From contig NZ_JAUQON010000003.1 of NCBI RefSeq assembly GCF_030580955.1, forward strand, positions 186,001 to 250,000: a stretch of DNA of 64,000 bases. Direction: 5' to 3'. This DNA is from Hymenobacter convexus (GTDB lineage: Bacteria; Bacteroidota; Bacteroidia; Cytophagales; Hymenobacteraceae). Each line of letters opens with the position of its first letter. The stretch's first letter is position 1. Below, in pieces: positions 1 to 7,734 of the stretch. The translations under genes were made by a program, and so were the position numbers. Under the pieces are notes generated by a model. The model was not told the origin of the DNA and ran no database searches. It saw only the letters and a list, made by a program, of their open reading frames with translations.

Positions 1-960
1 ACCCGTGGCGTAAAGCGTCGTGCCGTTCACGGCAATGCCGTTGCCGTATTCATTCGGCGTGCTGCCGCTGGCAGCGTTGCCGCCGGCCTTCACAGCCGTG
101 GCCTGCGCAAGCGTGCCCGAATCAGTAAATTTAGCCAGAAAGGCATCATAGCTCAGGTTAGCCGCGTCGGTGTTCGTGTTGGTGAGCGTGGTCGAGCCAA
201 ACACGGCCGTGAGGCTACGGAATTCCCCCGCCACGTACACGTTGGCGCCGTTCACCGCAATGGCGTTGCCCCGGTCGATGTCGGCGCCGCCGCTGCGCAC
301 GGCGCTGCCGTAAACCAGCGCCGTGCCCGAATCGGTGTACTTGGCCACGAACAGGTCCTGCAAGCCATACACGGGCGTGAGCGCCGTGCTGCCAAAAGTG
401 GCAGTGCCGTTGACGTAGCCCGTCACGTAAACCGTGCTGCCATTCACGGCAATGGCCCGGCCCTGGTCGCCGCTGGCGCCGCCGGCGCTCACCACGCTGC
501 CGGTGGTCACGCTGGTGCCGCCATCCACGAATTTGGCCACAAACACGTCTTGCCCGCCCGCCCCGGAGAACGTCGTGCTCAAACTGCCGAAGCGGGCGTT
601 GGCGCCGGAAGTGTACCAGCCGGTCACGTACACGTTGGCGCCGTTCACCGCAATGGCGTTGCCCTGGTCCGGCAGGAAGCCGCCGCCGCGCACCGCCCAG
701 GCCCAGCTGTTGCTGATGCCGTTCCACTTGGCCAGGAACATGTCCTCGTCGCCAAGGCTGGTGAGCGTGGTGCCGCCAAAATTAACCGCGCCATTGAAGG
801 ACCCGGTGACGAAAATGTCACCCGTCGAGTTGGTAGCCGTACCCAACACCACCGAGCCCGGCACGCCATAAGCGTTTTGCCAAACGGGCGCCTGCGCCCG
901 GGCCCCCCAAGCCGTCAGCAGCGGCAGGAGCAGCAGAAGTCGGTAAAAGTTATTTTTCAT
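1..960 (-). CDS. Secreted beta-propeller-repeat (SBBP-like) protein, C-terminus outside window
   Basis: The reading frame opens at an ATG (complement of 958-960) and stays open to the window edge, giving 320 residues of an incomplete protein. Residues 1-22 form a signal peptide with cleavage before QAPVWQ. The rest is built from repeats spaced roughly 65-70 residues apart, each with a core like GDIFVTGSFNGAVNFGG, NVYVTGWYTSGANARFG, TVYVTGYVNGTATFG and NVYVAGEFRSLTAVFG, alternating with 'GNAIAVNG' and 'FVAKF' strands. This is the pattern of SBBP-type beta-propeller repeats in surface proteins. A T9SS sorting domain is likely beyond the edge but cannot be seen. The repeat call is secure; the biological role is unknown. 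Confidence 0.8.
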   Translation of the reverse strand, partial: MKNNFYRLLLLLPLLTAWGARAQAPVWQNAYGVPGSVVLGTATNSTGDIFVTGSFNGAVNFGGTTLTSLGDEDMFLAKWNGISNSWAWAVRGGGFLPDQGNAIAVNGANVYVTGWYTSGANARFGSLSTTFSGAGGQDVFVAKFVDGGTSVTTGSVVSAGGASGDQGRAIAVNGSTVYVTGYVNGTATFGSTALTPVYGLQDLFVAKYTDSGTALVYGSAVRSGGADIDRGNAIAVNGANVYVAGEFRSLTAVFGSTTLTNTNTDAANLSYDAFLAKFTDSGTLAQATAVKAGGNAASGSTPNEYGNGIAVNGTTLYATG

Positions 961-1120
961 AAAAAAAGAGAGGAAGGGAAAACATGCAGAGAGTCCGCTT
1001 GCGCGGCGGAAATCAACAGGCTGTCGGAGGGTGTAAAACCAGGCGCTGGCCCGGCTAAACATGGCGGCAGCAGGCAGAAGAACAAGAGCGAAAGGCCGGG
1101 CTACGGGCCGCCCAGGCGGC

Positions 1121-2071
1121 TCAAACCGGGGCCGCGCGCTCTGCCCCGCTCAGCGGTGCCAGCACCTCCCCCACCTGCAGGCCCAGGCCGGCCAGCTGCC
1201 CGCCGGTGAAGTAGCCCTCGTCGAGCGCCACCATGTCCAACTGGGCCACCTCGCCCCCGCCGCAGGCCACCAGCAGGGCCTGCCCGGGGGCCGCCAGCAC
1301 GATGGTACCGGGCGGGGCCGCCACGGTTTCGGGCCGGGCGGTGAGGCCCAGCACCCGCAGCGGCTGGCCGCGCAGCAGCGTCAGGGCGCCCCGGTTCCAG
1401 GGGTTAACGGCTCGCACCAGGCGGGCCAGGGCTTCGGCGGGCTCGTGCCAGTCGAGCGCTACATCGGCCAGGCCGGGGCGGGGCCAGTAGCGGGCCGCGG
1501 CCTCGTCCTGGGGTTGGTCGGGCAGCGGCACTTCGTCGCGCAGCCCGGCCAGCAGCTGCCGGCCCGTGCCCACGGCCGCCAGCGCCAGTTGGCCGCGGTG
1601 CAGCCCGAAGGTGTCGTGCGGCGCAATGGGCACGGGCGTGGCCACCAGCACCGGGCCGGTGTCGAAGCCCTCGGCCATGCGGTGGGCCGTCACGGCGCCG
1701 GCCGGCTCGCCGTTGCGCAGCTGCCAGAAGGTGGGCTCGGGGCCCCGGTAGCCGGGCAGGGCGGCGAAGTGAAAGTTGATGAAGCCCTGCGGCGGCAGCC
1801 CCAGCACCCGGGCCGGAATGCGCCACGGAAACGTGAGCACCAGCACCGCCGTGGGCTGCGTGGCCGCTATCCAGTCCGTCAGCGCATCGGCCAGGCCCGC
1901 GCGCGTCAGCTGCAGCGGGATTAGTCCGGCCTGGGCCAGCAGCCCGGCCACTTGCCCGCTTTCTTCGTTGCCCGTGGCGGGCACGGCCACGCCGGCCACC
2001 ACGTCCTGGCCAAGCAAATCTTGTAGCAGGGGCCAGCCCAGCCGGCTGCTAATGATGACGGAAACGCGCAT
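1121..2071 (-). CDS. Stand-alone formyltransferase-family protein (Fmt-like fold)
   Basis: The protein of 316 residues belongs to the formyltransferase fold that uses 10-formyl-tetrahydrofolate. The catalytic triad is intact: N99 and H101 in 'INFHFAALPGYRGPEP' and D137 in 'GFDTGPVL', with the same 2- and 36-residue spacing as N108, H110 and D146 in E. coli Fmt. A C-terminal domain of about 100 residues follows. The ATG at 2069-2071 is preferred because the 12 residues of a longer frame (from 2107) look like upstream sequence. It is the last gene after four tail-collar genes on the same strand, 75 bases behind the nearest. A housekeeping Fmt role is doubtful; the substrate may be an amino sugar or another amine. 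Family is certain, substrate unknown. Confidence 0.8.
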   Translation of the reverse strand: MRVSVIISSRLGWPLLQDLLGQDVVAGVAVPATGNEESGQVAGLLAQAGLIPLQLTRAGLADALTDWIAATQPTAVLVLTFPWRIPARVLGLPPQGFINFHFAALPGYRGPEPTFWQLRNGEPAGAVTAHRMAEGFDTGPVLVATPVPIAPHDTFGLHRGQLALAAVGTGRQLLAGLRDEVPLPDQPQDEAAARYWPRPGLADVALDWHEPAEALARLVRAVNPWNRGALTLLRGQPLRVLGLTARPETVAAPPGTIVLAAPGQALLVACGGGEVAQLDMVALDEGYFTGGQLAGLGLQVGEVLAPLSGAERAAPV

Positions 2072-2146
2072 GGGCAACGAAGACAACGGAAATACCAAAT
2101 GAAACAAGCCGGCCGCGACGGCCGCAGCCCGGCCAGGGGGCAGGTG

Positions 2147-2677
2147 CTATTGGCGCGTGGGGTAATAGCCCGTCAGCGCGATGACATAGTTGAGTGCCAC
2201 GTAGGGCTGGCGGTTTTCGTGCGCCGCCGCGCCGCCGGCGACGCCGGTGTTGCCGGAAATGCCGGTCATGGGCGCGTCGGCGGCCCCGCTGCTGTACTGG
2301 GCCCGCCCTCCGTCGGCGGGCAGGTTGTTGGCGGGGTCGTCGGCTTCGGGCGTGTTGGAAGTTTGCAGCGTGCCCGACACCGGGTGCGTGTGGGCAGGCA
2401 TCTGTTGCAGGCTCAGGACCACGCCTTCGCTGCCTCCCTGCTGGCCCGTGGTGTAGAAACTGCCGCCCGGCGAGGCGCCGGGGCCCACCGGAATGCGGCC
2501 GCGCAGGTCGGGCAGGGCGAAGGTGGTCTGGCCGTCGCCCCCGAACTGGGTGCCCAGCAGCGAAAATAAAGCCGAGTTTTGGGCGATGGACAGCAGCTGG
2601 CCGTTGCAGAAGGCATAGCCAGATGGCGCGTAGTTGGAGGCAATCAGGTGTATTTCGCCGAGGTAGGGTTCGTCCAT
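2147..2677 (-). CDS. Tail-collar-domain protein (microcystin-dependent-protein type) 1
   Basis: This protein of 176 residues starts directly with the phage tail-collar domain: 'GEIHLIASNYAPSGYAFCNG', then 'LFSLLGTQFGGDGQTTFALP' and 'DLRGRIPVG'. The central part (about residues 70-145) is variable and rich in Gly, Ala and Thr. It ends with the conserved hydrophobic strand 'ENRQPYVALNYVIALTGYYP'. Such proteins occur in many bacteria outside phages and are called tail fibre or Mdp proteins; their function is not settled. No signal peptide is visible. It lies fourth in a five-gene run, 48 bases behind the preceding collar gene, with the formyltransferase downstream. Confidence 0.88.
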   Translation of the reverse strand: MDEPYLGEIHLIASNYAPSGYAFCNGQLLSIAQNSALFSLLGTQFGGDGQTTFALPDLRGRIPVGPGASPGGSFYTTGQQGGSEGVVLSLQQMPAHTHPVSGTLQTSNTPEADDPANNLPADGGRAQYSSGAADAPMTGISGNTGVAGGAAAHENRQPYVALNYVIALTGYYPTRQ

Positions 2678-2725
2678 GACAAGCTCAATGAAAGTGAAGT
2701 AGTGAAAAAACCGGCGCCGCGGCCG

Positions 2726-3280
2726 CTACTGCCTCGGCGGAAACAGCCCGCTGGTGCAGATGATGAAATTGAGCGCCTGCACGGGCTGGATGTTGGAGTG
2801 CGGCTGGCTGCTGCCGGCCGCCGTGGCCGAGCCTGTTACCCCGGCGGTGTTCAGGGTTTGGCCGCTTTGTGCCGCGCCGGCGTACGCCTTGCTCCCGGTC
2901 GGGACGCCTGGCCGGCGGCCGGCGGGGTCGTCGCTCAGCGGGCCGGCGGTGCTGCCCACCAGCGCACCCGTGAAGGTGTGCGCGTGCGGGGGTATCTGCG
3001 TCGTGTTTAGCGTCACGTTTTCGGCGCCCCCCGTCGCCCCCAGCGGGTAGGGCGAAAGGCCGGGTCCGGCAGCCCCGCCTTCGGACCCCACCGCCACCCG
3101 GCTGTTCAGGTTGGGCAGGCCGAAAGTGGTCTGGCCGTCGCCGCCGTAGGTGGTGCCCAGCAGGGAAAACAGGGCTTGGTAGTTATTGATGGACAGCAGC
3201 TGCCCGTTGCAAGGGGCCCAGTACTGAGGAGTAAAATTGAACCCAACCGCGCGAATTTCGCCTATGTAAGGAGTTGACAT
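2726..3280 (-). CDS. Tail-collar-domain protein 2
   Basis: A protein of 184 residues with the same architecture as its two neighbours: N-terminal collar 'GEIRAVGFNFTPQYWAPCNG', the core 'ALFSLLGTTYGGDGQTTFGL', a variable Gly/Ala/Thr-rich middle, and a C-terminal strand 'PVQALNFIICTSGLFPPRQ'. It differs from the sister proteins mostly in the middle and in 'HSNIQP' where they have 'HENRxP'. It is 35 bases behind the preceding collar gene. The three short proteins look like paralogues from local duplication followed by divergence, which would suit a mixed multimer, but this is inference. Confidence 0.87.
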   Translation of the reverse strand: MSTPYIGEIRAVGFNFTPQYWAPCNGQLLSINNYQALFSLLGTTYGGDGQTTFGLPNLNSRVAVGSEGGAAGPGLSPYPLGATGGAENVTLNTTQIPPHAHTFTGALVGSTAGPLSDDPAGRRPGVPTGSKAYAGAAQSGQTLNTAGVTGSATAAGSSQPHSNIQPVQALNFIICTSGLFPPRQ

Positions 3281-3315
3281 ATAGCAAGGTTAAAATACTA
3301 GAAACGATTAACAGC

Positions 3316-3864
3316 CTACTGCCGGGCGGGAAAAACACCTGCCGTGGCAATGAAGTAGTCGAGCACCAGGAAGGGCATCCGGTTTTCGTGGGTCTGTGCG
3401 CCGCCGACCGAGTTCGTGGTGCCGTTGAGCACCCCCGCCGCCATGGTGCCGTTGGCGGTGCCCGAGCCGAAGGCGTTGCTGTCGGGCTCTTTGGCAAAGA
3501 CGGCGCCCGCCGGCGAAGCCACCGAGGCGTTGGCGCTGCTCACGGGCAAGGCCACCGTCCCGAGCGAGTGCGTGTGCGCCGGCAGCTCGGTTTGCAGCAG
3601 GGATTGGGATTCGGTGCCCACCCGGTCGCCTATCTGGTAAGAACTCAGGCCCGGCCCCTGGCCCATGCCCACCGCGGCCCGGCCGCGCAGGTCGGGCAAG
3701 GCGAAGGTGGTCTGGCCATTGCCGCCGTAAAAAGTGCCCAGCAGCGAAAACAAAGCTGTATTCTGGTTGATGGGCAGCAGGCTGCCGTCGCAGCGCGCCC
3801 AGCCGCGCGGCAGGTAGCCGCCGCCGTACGGCATGATGCGAATTTCTCCTAGAAAGGGGTCCAT
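3316..3864 (-). CDS. Tail-collar-domain protein 3
   Basis: This 182-residue protein has the collar domain at its N-terminus ('GEIRIMPYGGGYLPRGWARC', 'LLGTFYGGNGQTTFALPDLR') and ends with 'HENRMPFLVLDYFIATAGVF'. The middle (about residues 70-150) is Ser/Ala/Gly-rich and unlike that of the paralogues. It has no signal peptide. It lies 75 bases behind the signal-bearing collar gene and 35 bases before collar gene 2, so co-transcription is likely. No phage structural or lysis genes are nearby, so it is not read as a prophage remnant. Confidence 0.87.
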   Translation of the reverse strand: MDPFLGEIRIMPYGGGYLPRGWARCDGSLLPINQNTALFSLLGTFYGGNGQTTFALPDLRGRAAVGMGQGPGLSSYQIGDRVGTESQSLLQTELPAHTHSLGTVALPVSSANASVASPAGAVFAKEPDSNAFGSGTANGTMAAGVLNGTTNSVGGAQTHENRMPFLVLDYFIATAGVFPARQ

Positions 3865-3939
3865 ACGAATAAAGGAAAAGATGAAAGGAAAGTGGGCCGG
3901 CGGGCCTTGACGAAAGGCCCCGGCGCTTGATGTGCCCCG

Positions 3940-4443
3940 TTAGGCCACCCGGGGGCGCGTGCGGCGCTGGTGTTCCAGCTGCAGCTCGGCCAGGGCCGTG
4001 GTGGTGGCCGGGCCGTTGGCCACCTTGATGGCGCACAGCAGAGCCGCCGCGCCGCTGTCGCCGGCCAGGGGTCCGCTCAGGTTGGGCAGGGCAAACGTGT
4101 GGCGGCCGTCGCCGCCATAGGTGTCTTTCAGCAGCGCAAACAGCGCCGGGTGTTGGGCCGCGGGCAGCAGGCGGCCGTCGCACAGCGCCCAGCCGGTGGG
4201 CAGGTCCGGGCCCGCCAGCAGCTTCACCATGCCAATGTACTCGTCGCCGCCCGCGAGCGCCGAGGCCGAAAGCGTTTCGCCGGCCGGAGCGCCGGGGCTG
4301 GCCAGCACCGCCGTGGGGGCGGCCAGCACGCCCGCGCCCAGCAGGGCGCCCAGGCCCCTCAGCCAGCGCCGGCGCGACGCCAGCTGCGGCTGGACTGGTG
4401 CCTGTTCAGCGAACGTGGTGTCTTGTGTAGTAGTTTGCTTCAT
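3940..4443 (-). CDS. Exported tail-collar-domain protein with Tat-like signal, first gene of the operon
   Basis: The protein has 167 residues. Unlike its three paralogues it carries an N-terminal export signal: 'SRRRWLRGLGALLGAG' at about residues 23-38, with a twin-arginine-like stretch, a hydrophobic core and a cleavage region near 'AVLASPGAPA'. The collar domain follows ('GMVKLLAGPDLPTGWALCDG', 'LLKDTYGGDGRHTFALPNLS'). The variable middle is almost missing, so the domain runs straight into a short final strand 'LLCAIKVANG' and a basic tail. It leads the operon. An exported member next to three apparently cytosolic ones is unusual and suggests either a periplasmic or surface partner or another export route for the rest. 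Confidence 0.82.
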   Translation of the reverse strand: MKQTTTQDTTFAEQAPVQPQLASRRRWLRGLGALLGAGVLAAPTAVLASPGAPAGETLSASALAGGDEYIGMVKLLAGPDLPTGWALCDGRLLPAAQHPALFALLKDTYGGDGRHTFALPNLSGPLAGDSGAAALLCAIKVANGPATTTALAELQLEHQRRTRPRVA

Positions 4444-4782
4444 AGCCTGAAACCCATGGTCAAATGAAATTTTCGGTGAAAATAAAGCACAATTTTATTG
4501 GCTTGCTATTCCGGTAATAAATATGCCGTTTAGCGTTATGAAGATGCGATTAACCATTGCTCCACCGGTCATTCCAAACGGCCAATCAGAAACGTAAACC
4601 CGTCTAAAAAATCAGGCCCGCGCTGGCCCCTGCCACAGCGCACGGCTTACCCCCGCCTTCCGTGGGCCCGGCCGTGGCGCACGGCGCAGGTGGCACCGGC
4701 CGGAATTAGTGCCCCTGGCCGTAGCTTGCGGGGCAGACGGTGATGCAGCTTGCAGCACATCAGCCACCGCTCCTGCCATGCA
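4444..4782. other. Divergent intergenic region, 339 bases
   Basis: No convincing gene is present. Bases 4470-4560 are clearly richer in A+T than the surroundings and probably hold the promoter of the leftward tail-collar operon; no perfect TAnnTTTG box was found there. The part from about 4600 to 4780 is GC-rich and carries only overlapping frames without recognisable protein features. Confidence 0.5.
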
Positions 4783-5286
4783 ATGGACGCTACTAGTACT
4801 CTGTCTCCGCCACCTTCCAACGACTCACTGCTGCCCGTACTTCGCCGTTTCCTCAGCGAAATCGGGATTGAAACGCGGGAAACGCCCCTTGCCGACGACA
4901 CCTTTCTGCCGGGACTGCTCATCGACCGCGGGCAGTTGCTTATCGACCCGGCGCGCCTGCTCTATCCCGGCGACGTGCTGCACGAAGCCGGGCACCTGGC
5001 CGTGACCGCCGCCGCCGAGCGGCCACTGCTGCACGGCAACATCACCGAAAACAGCCCCGAAAAAGAAGGCGAAGAGCTGGCCGCCATGCTGTGGTCGTAC
5101 GCCGCCTGCCAGGCGCTGGGCCTGCCCGCCGAGGTTGTATTTCATCCGCACGGCTACAAAGGGCAAAGCGACTGGTTGCTCGGCAATTACCAGCGCGGCG
5201 CCTACGTCGGCCTGCCTCTGCTCGTCTGGATGGGCCTCGCCACCGCCGACGGCTTCCCGAAGCTGACGCGCTGGCTGCGGGAGTAA
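4783..5286 (+). CDS. Small protein with HEAGH zinc-site motif, possible metallopeptidase
   Basis: The protein has 167 residues if started at the ATG at 4783; a TTG 33 bases upstream would add residues without any family character. The notable part is 'YPGDVLHEAGHLAV' (His67, Glu68, His71), an HExxH zinc-binding signature, followed by 'EGEELAAMLWSYAA' (about residues 96-109), whose Glu residues could be a third metal ligand. 'PLLVWMGLATADG' may be a buried helix. No signal peptide is seen. It converges with pgk and shares a bidirectional hairpin terminator with it. A catalytic zinc site is inferred from the motif only; the family is not recognised. Confidence 0.65.
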   Translation: MDATSTLSPPPSNDSLLPVLRRFLSEIGIETRETPLADDTFLPGLLIDRGQLLIDPARLLYPGDVLHEAGHLAVTAAAERPLLHGNITENSPEKEGEELAAMLWSYAACQALGLPAEVVFHPHGYKGQSDWLLGNYQRGAYVGLPLLVWMGLATADGFPKLTRWLRE

Positions 5287-5318
5287 GGGCTGGGTTTTAT
5301 TTATATTTATACATAATG

Positions 5319-5354
5319 CCAAGGCCCCGGCTGCGCGAGCAGCCGGGGCCTTGG
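5319..5354. terminator. Bidirectional hairpin terminator between HEAGH gene and pgk
   Basis: A perfect 15-base inverted repeat CCAAGGCCCCGGCTG/CAGCCGGGGCCTTGG has a six-base loop and lies between the convergent gene ends at 5286 and 5377. The side towards 5286 is flanked by an AT-rich stretch (5296-5316), so it suits termination of leftward pgk transcripts best. Confidence 0.75.
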
Positions 5355-5376
5355 TTCGTTCTTGCTGGTGCGAAAA

Positions 5377-6567
5377 CTAGCCCAGTGCCATCACGCCGGG
5401 CAATTCCTTGCCCTCCATGTACTCCAGGAGCGCGCCGCCGCCGGTCGAGATGTAGCTCACCTGCTCGCCAAAACCGAGCTGCTGCACGGCCGCGGCCGAG
5501 TCGCCGCCGCCGATGAGCGAGTAGGCGCCGGCGGCCGTGGCCTTGGCAATGGCGCGGGCCACGTCTTCGGTGCCCTTGGCGAAGTTGGGCATTTCGAACA
5601 CCCCCATCGGGCCGTTCCAGAGAATGGTTTTGCTGGTGCGAATGACGTCGGCGAAGGCTTTGCGGCTTTCGGGGCCGAGGTCGAGGCCCATCCAGCCGTT
5701 GGGAATGTCGTGGTTGGGCGCCTCCTTGGTTTCGGCGTCGTTGGCGAACTTGTTGGCGATGAGCGAGTCGGTGGGCAGCAGCAGATTTACGCCCTTGGCC
5801 TTGGCTTTTTGGATGAGTTCGCGGGCCAGGTCTACTTTGTCGGCTTCGAGCAGGGAGCTACCCACTTTGCCGCCCTCGGCCACCGCGAAAGTATAGGCCA
5901 TGCCGCCGCCAATGAGCAGGTTGTCGACCTTATCGAGCAGCTTTTCGATGATGAGAATCTTGTCGGAAATTTTGGCGCCGCCCATGATGGCGGTGAAGGG
6001 CCGTTCGGCCTCTTCCAGCACCTTTTTGGCGTTGTCGATTTCGGACTGCAGCAGGTAGCCGCCCACCCGGTCCTGGGGTGCAAACGAGTTGGCCATCACG
6101 GCCGTAGAGGCGTGGGCACGGTGCGCCGTGCCGAAGGCGTCGTTCACGTACACATTGCCCAGCTTGGCCAGCTTGGCGGCGAAGCCGGCGTCGCCAGCTT
6201 CTTCTTCCTTGTAAAAGCGCACGTTGTCGAGCAGCAACACCTGGCCGGGCTGCAGGGCCGCCGCTTTTTGCGCGGCCTCCTCCCCCAGCACGTCGCCGCC
6301 GAACTGCACCTCGCGGCCGTACTCTTCTGTGAGGCGCGCCACCAGGCTTTCGAGCGAAAACTTCTTCTCGTAGCCGCCCTTGGGCCGGCCCAGGTGCGAG
6401 AGCAGCACCACCGAGCCGCCGTCGTTCAGGATTTTCATCACCGAGCGCGTGGCCATGCGGATGCGTGTGTCGTCGGTAATGTGCAGGTCCTTGTCGAGCG
6501 GCACGTTGAAATCGACGCGCATCACGGCGTGCTTGCCGGCGAAATTATAGGAATCGAGGGTGTTCAT
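5377..6567 (-). CDS. pgk: Phosphoglycerate kinase
   Basis: The 396-residue protein matches the usual length of bacterial phosphoglycerate kinase, which interconverts 1,3-bisphosphoglycerate plus ADP and 3-phosphoglycerate plus ATP in glycolysis and gluconeogenesis. Diagnostic segments are '[12 protein letters not shown]' near residue 15, '[10 protein letters not shown]' near residue 57, '[20 protein letters not shown]' near residue 195, and the nucleotide-binding '[15 protein letters not shown]' near residue 370. The N-terminal '[12 protein letters not shown]' fits the family start. A likely promoter lies 43 bases upstream. It is monocistronic: the next gene on the same strand is 97 bases away and functionally unrelated. 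Confidence 0.98.
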   Translation of the reverse strand: MNTLDSYNFAGKHAVMRVDFNVPLDKDLHITDDTRIRMATRSVMKILNDGGSVVLLSHLGRPKGGYEKKFSLESLVARLTEEYGREVQFGGDVLGEEAAQKAAALQPGQVLLLDNVRFYKEEEAGDAGFAAKLAKLGNVYVNDAFGTAHRAHASTAVMANSFAPQDRVGGYLLQSEIDNAKKVLEEAERPFTAIMGGAKISDKILIIEKLLDKVDNLLIGGGMAYTFAVAEGGKVGSSLLEADKVDLARELIQKAKAKGVNLLLPTDSLIANKFANDAETKEAPNHDIPNGWMGLDLGPESRKAFADVIRTSKTILWNGPMGVFEMPNFAKGTEDVARAIAKATAAGAYSLIGGGDSAAAVQQLGFGEQVSYISTGGGALLEYMEGKELPGVMALG

Positions 6568-6610
6568 AAGAGAAAGTGAAACGGAGTGTGAGAGTGATTG
6601 GTCAGGGATG

Positions 6611-6645
6611 CAAAAGTGGGGATTTCCGCGTTGCCGCGTTGCAAA
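6611..6645 (-). promoter_or_regulatory. Probable pgk promoter
   Basis: On the minus strand, TTTG (complement of 6642-6645) is followed after 23 bases by CACTTTTG (complement of 6611-6618), one mismatch from the Bacteroidota -7 consensus TAnnTTTG. It lies 43 bases before the pgk ATG. Confidence 0.45.
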
Positions 6646-6664
6646 GGCGCCCTGTTTTGCGTTT

Positions 6665-7519
6665 CTACGGCCGGGCGGCTACTTCGTGGTAGCGCACCAG
6701 CGCTTCAATCGGCTCACGCAGCATCTGGCCCACGGCCATGCCGTGGCGCTGCGCCACCGCCGCCAGTGCGTCGCGGAAGTAGTAGCCCACCGAGCCCACG
6801 CAGTTGAAGGCATGGCGTCGATAATCGGGGTAATGCGTGACAATTTGCTCAAAAAGGCCTTCGAAGGCGCGGGTGACCACCTCCTGGCAGTAGGGCTCGT
6901 GGGCGTGCGCGCCCGCAAACCGGGCAAAACCGGCGAGGAAGCGGTTGGGCAGCGGCTGGTTGTAGAGGCGGTCGAGCACCTCGCTCAACTCGCCCAGCCG
7001 GTATTCGGCTTTCAATTTCGCGGCCAGTGCCGTGGGCATCCGGCCGCGCAGGTAGTCGCGCAGCACCTGCCGGCCAATGGACGTGCCCGAGCCCTCATCA
7101 CCCAGCGAATACCCCAGCGACTCAATGACCTGCGTGATGCGCTGGCCGTCATACAAACACGAATTGGTGCCCGTGCCCAGAATGGCGGCAAAACCTGCCT
7201 CCCGCCCCAGCAGGGCGCGGGCCGCCGCCAGCAAGTCTTCGGCCACAAACACCTCCCCGGCCTGAGGCCATACCTGCCGCAGGGCCCCGGCTATCACCTC
7301 GGCCTTGGCCGGCGAGAGCACGCCCGAGCCGTAGTAATGAATGGCACGGATGGGCGCTTGGCGCACATCGACCGGCACCTGGTGCGCCAGCGACGCGGCA
7401 ATGGCCGGCGTGTCCCAGAAATAGGGATTGTAGCCCTCCGTATTGAAATATTGGGGGGGGCCACCGGCCAGCAGCGCCCAGCTACAGGTGGTCGAGCCAC
7501 CGTCGGCAATGAGTATCAT
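6665..7519 (-). CDS. BadF/BadG/BcrA/BcrD-family ATPase, probable N-acetylglucosamine kinase
   Basis: The protein has 284 residues of the ASKHA ATPase fold. The phosphate-binding loop 'ADGGSTTCSWAL' is at residues 5-16, the second phosphate motif 'ILGTGTNSCLYDG' at 113-125 and 'LGDEGSGTSIGRQ' at 139-151. In Bacteroidota this subgroup is generally annotated as GlcNAc kinase, forming GlcNAc-6-phosphate in cell-wall or chitin sugar recycling. The divergent neighbour is glycosylasparaginase, which frees GlcNAc-linked glycans, so the substrate call fits the context. A TACTTTCG box lies only 6 bases before the ATG, implying an almost absent 5' leader. Family secure; exact sugar inferred. Confidence 0.82.
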   Translation of the reverse strand: MILIADGGSTTCSWALLAGGPPQYFNTEGYNPYFWDTPAIAASLAHQVPVDVRQAPIRAIHYYGSGVLSPAKAEVIAGALRQVWPQAGEVFVAEDLLAAARALLGREAGFAAILGTGTNSCLYDGQRITQVIESLGYSLGDEGSGTSIGRQVLRDYLRGRMPTALAAKLKAEYRLGELSEVLDRLYNQPLPNRFLAGFARFAGAHAHEPYCQEVVTRAFEGLFEQIVTHYPDYRRHAFNCVGSVGYYFRDALAAVAQRHGMAVGQMLREPIEALVRYHEVAARP

Positions 7520-7525
7520 AGGCCG

Positions 7526-7533
7526 CGAAAGTA
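7526..7533 (-). promoter_or_regulatory. -7 box of the GlcNAc kinase-like gene
   Basis: TACTTTCG on the minus strand, one mismatch from TAnnTTTG, lies 6 bases upstream of the start codon. No clear TTTG was found at the expected upstream distance. Confidence 0.45.
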
Positions 7534-7598
7534 CGCGGGAGTTGGCAGCCGGCCGTATATTTCGCCACTTAGCTTTTGTCCGGTAAATTATTCAGACC

Positions 7599-7704
7599 GT
7601 CATGCAGAGCGGAGCGAAGCATCGCGCTTGTGGCAGCAATTCAATCTTTGTAACGGCCTTAATTAGTGGCAGCCCGCGAGATGCTTCGCTCCGCTCTGCA
7701 TGAC
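7599..7704. repeat. Palindromic repeat, family B locus 1
   Basis: The left arm GTCATGCAGAGCGGAGCGAA (7599 onward, continuing into GCATC) is matched by the inverted right arm ATGCTTCGCTCCGCTCTGCA ending in TGAC at 7704. The arms enclose about 50 bases. The element fills most of the divergent gap between the GlcNAc kinase-like and glycosylasparaginase genes. Confidence 0.85.
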
Positions 7705-7734
7705 GGTCCGATACACCAACACCCCCTCCTTCCC

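Noticed and set aside
2147..4443. Prophage remnant based on the tail-collar domains
   Set aside because: No capsid, terminase, portal, lysis or integrase genes lie nearby; this domain family is common in stand-alone bacterial operons.
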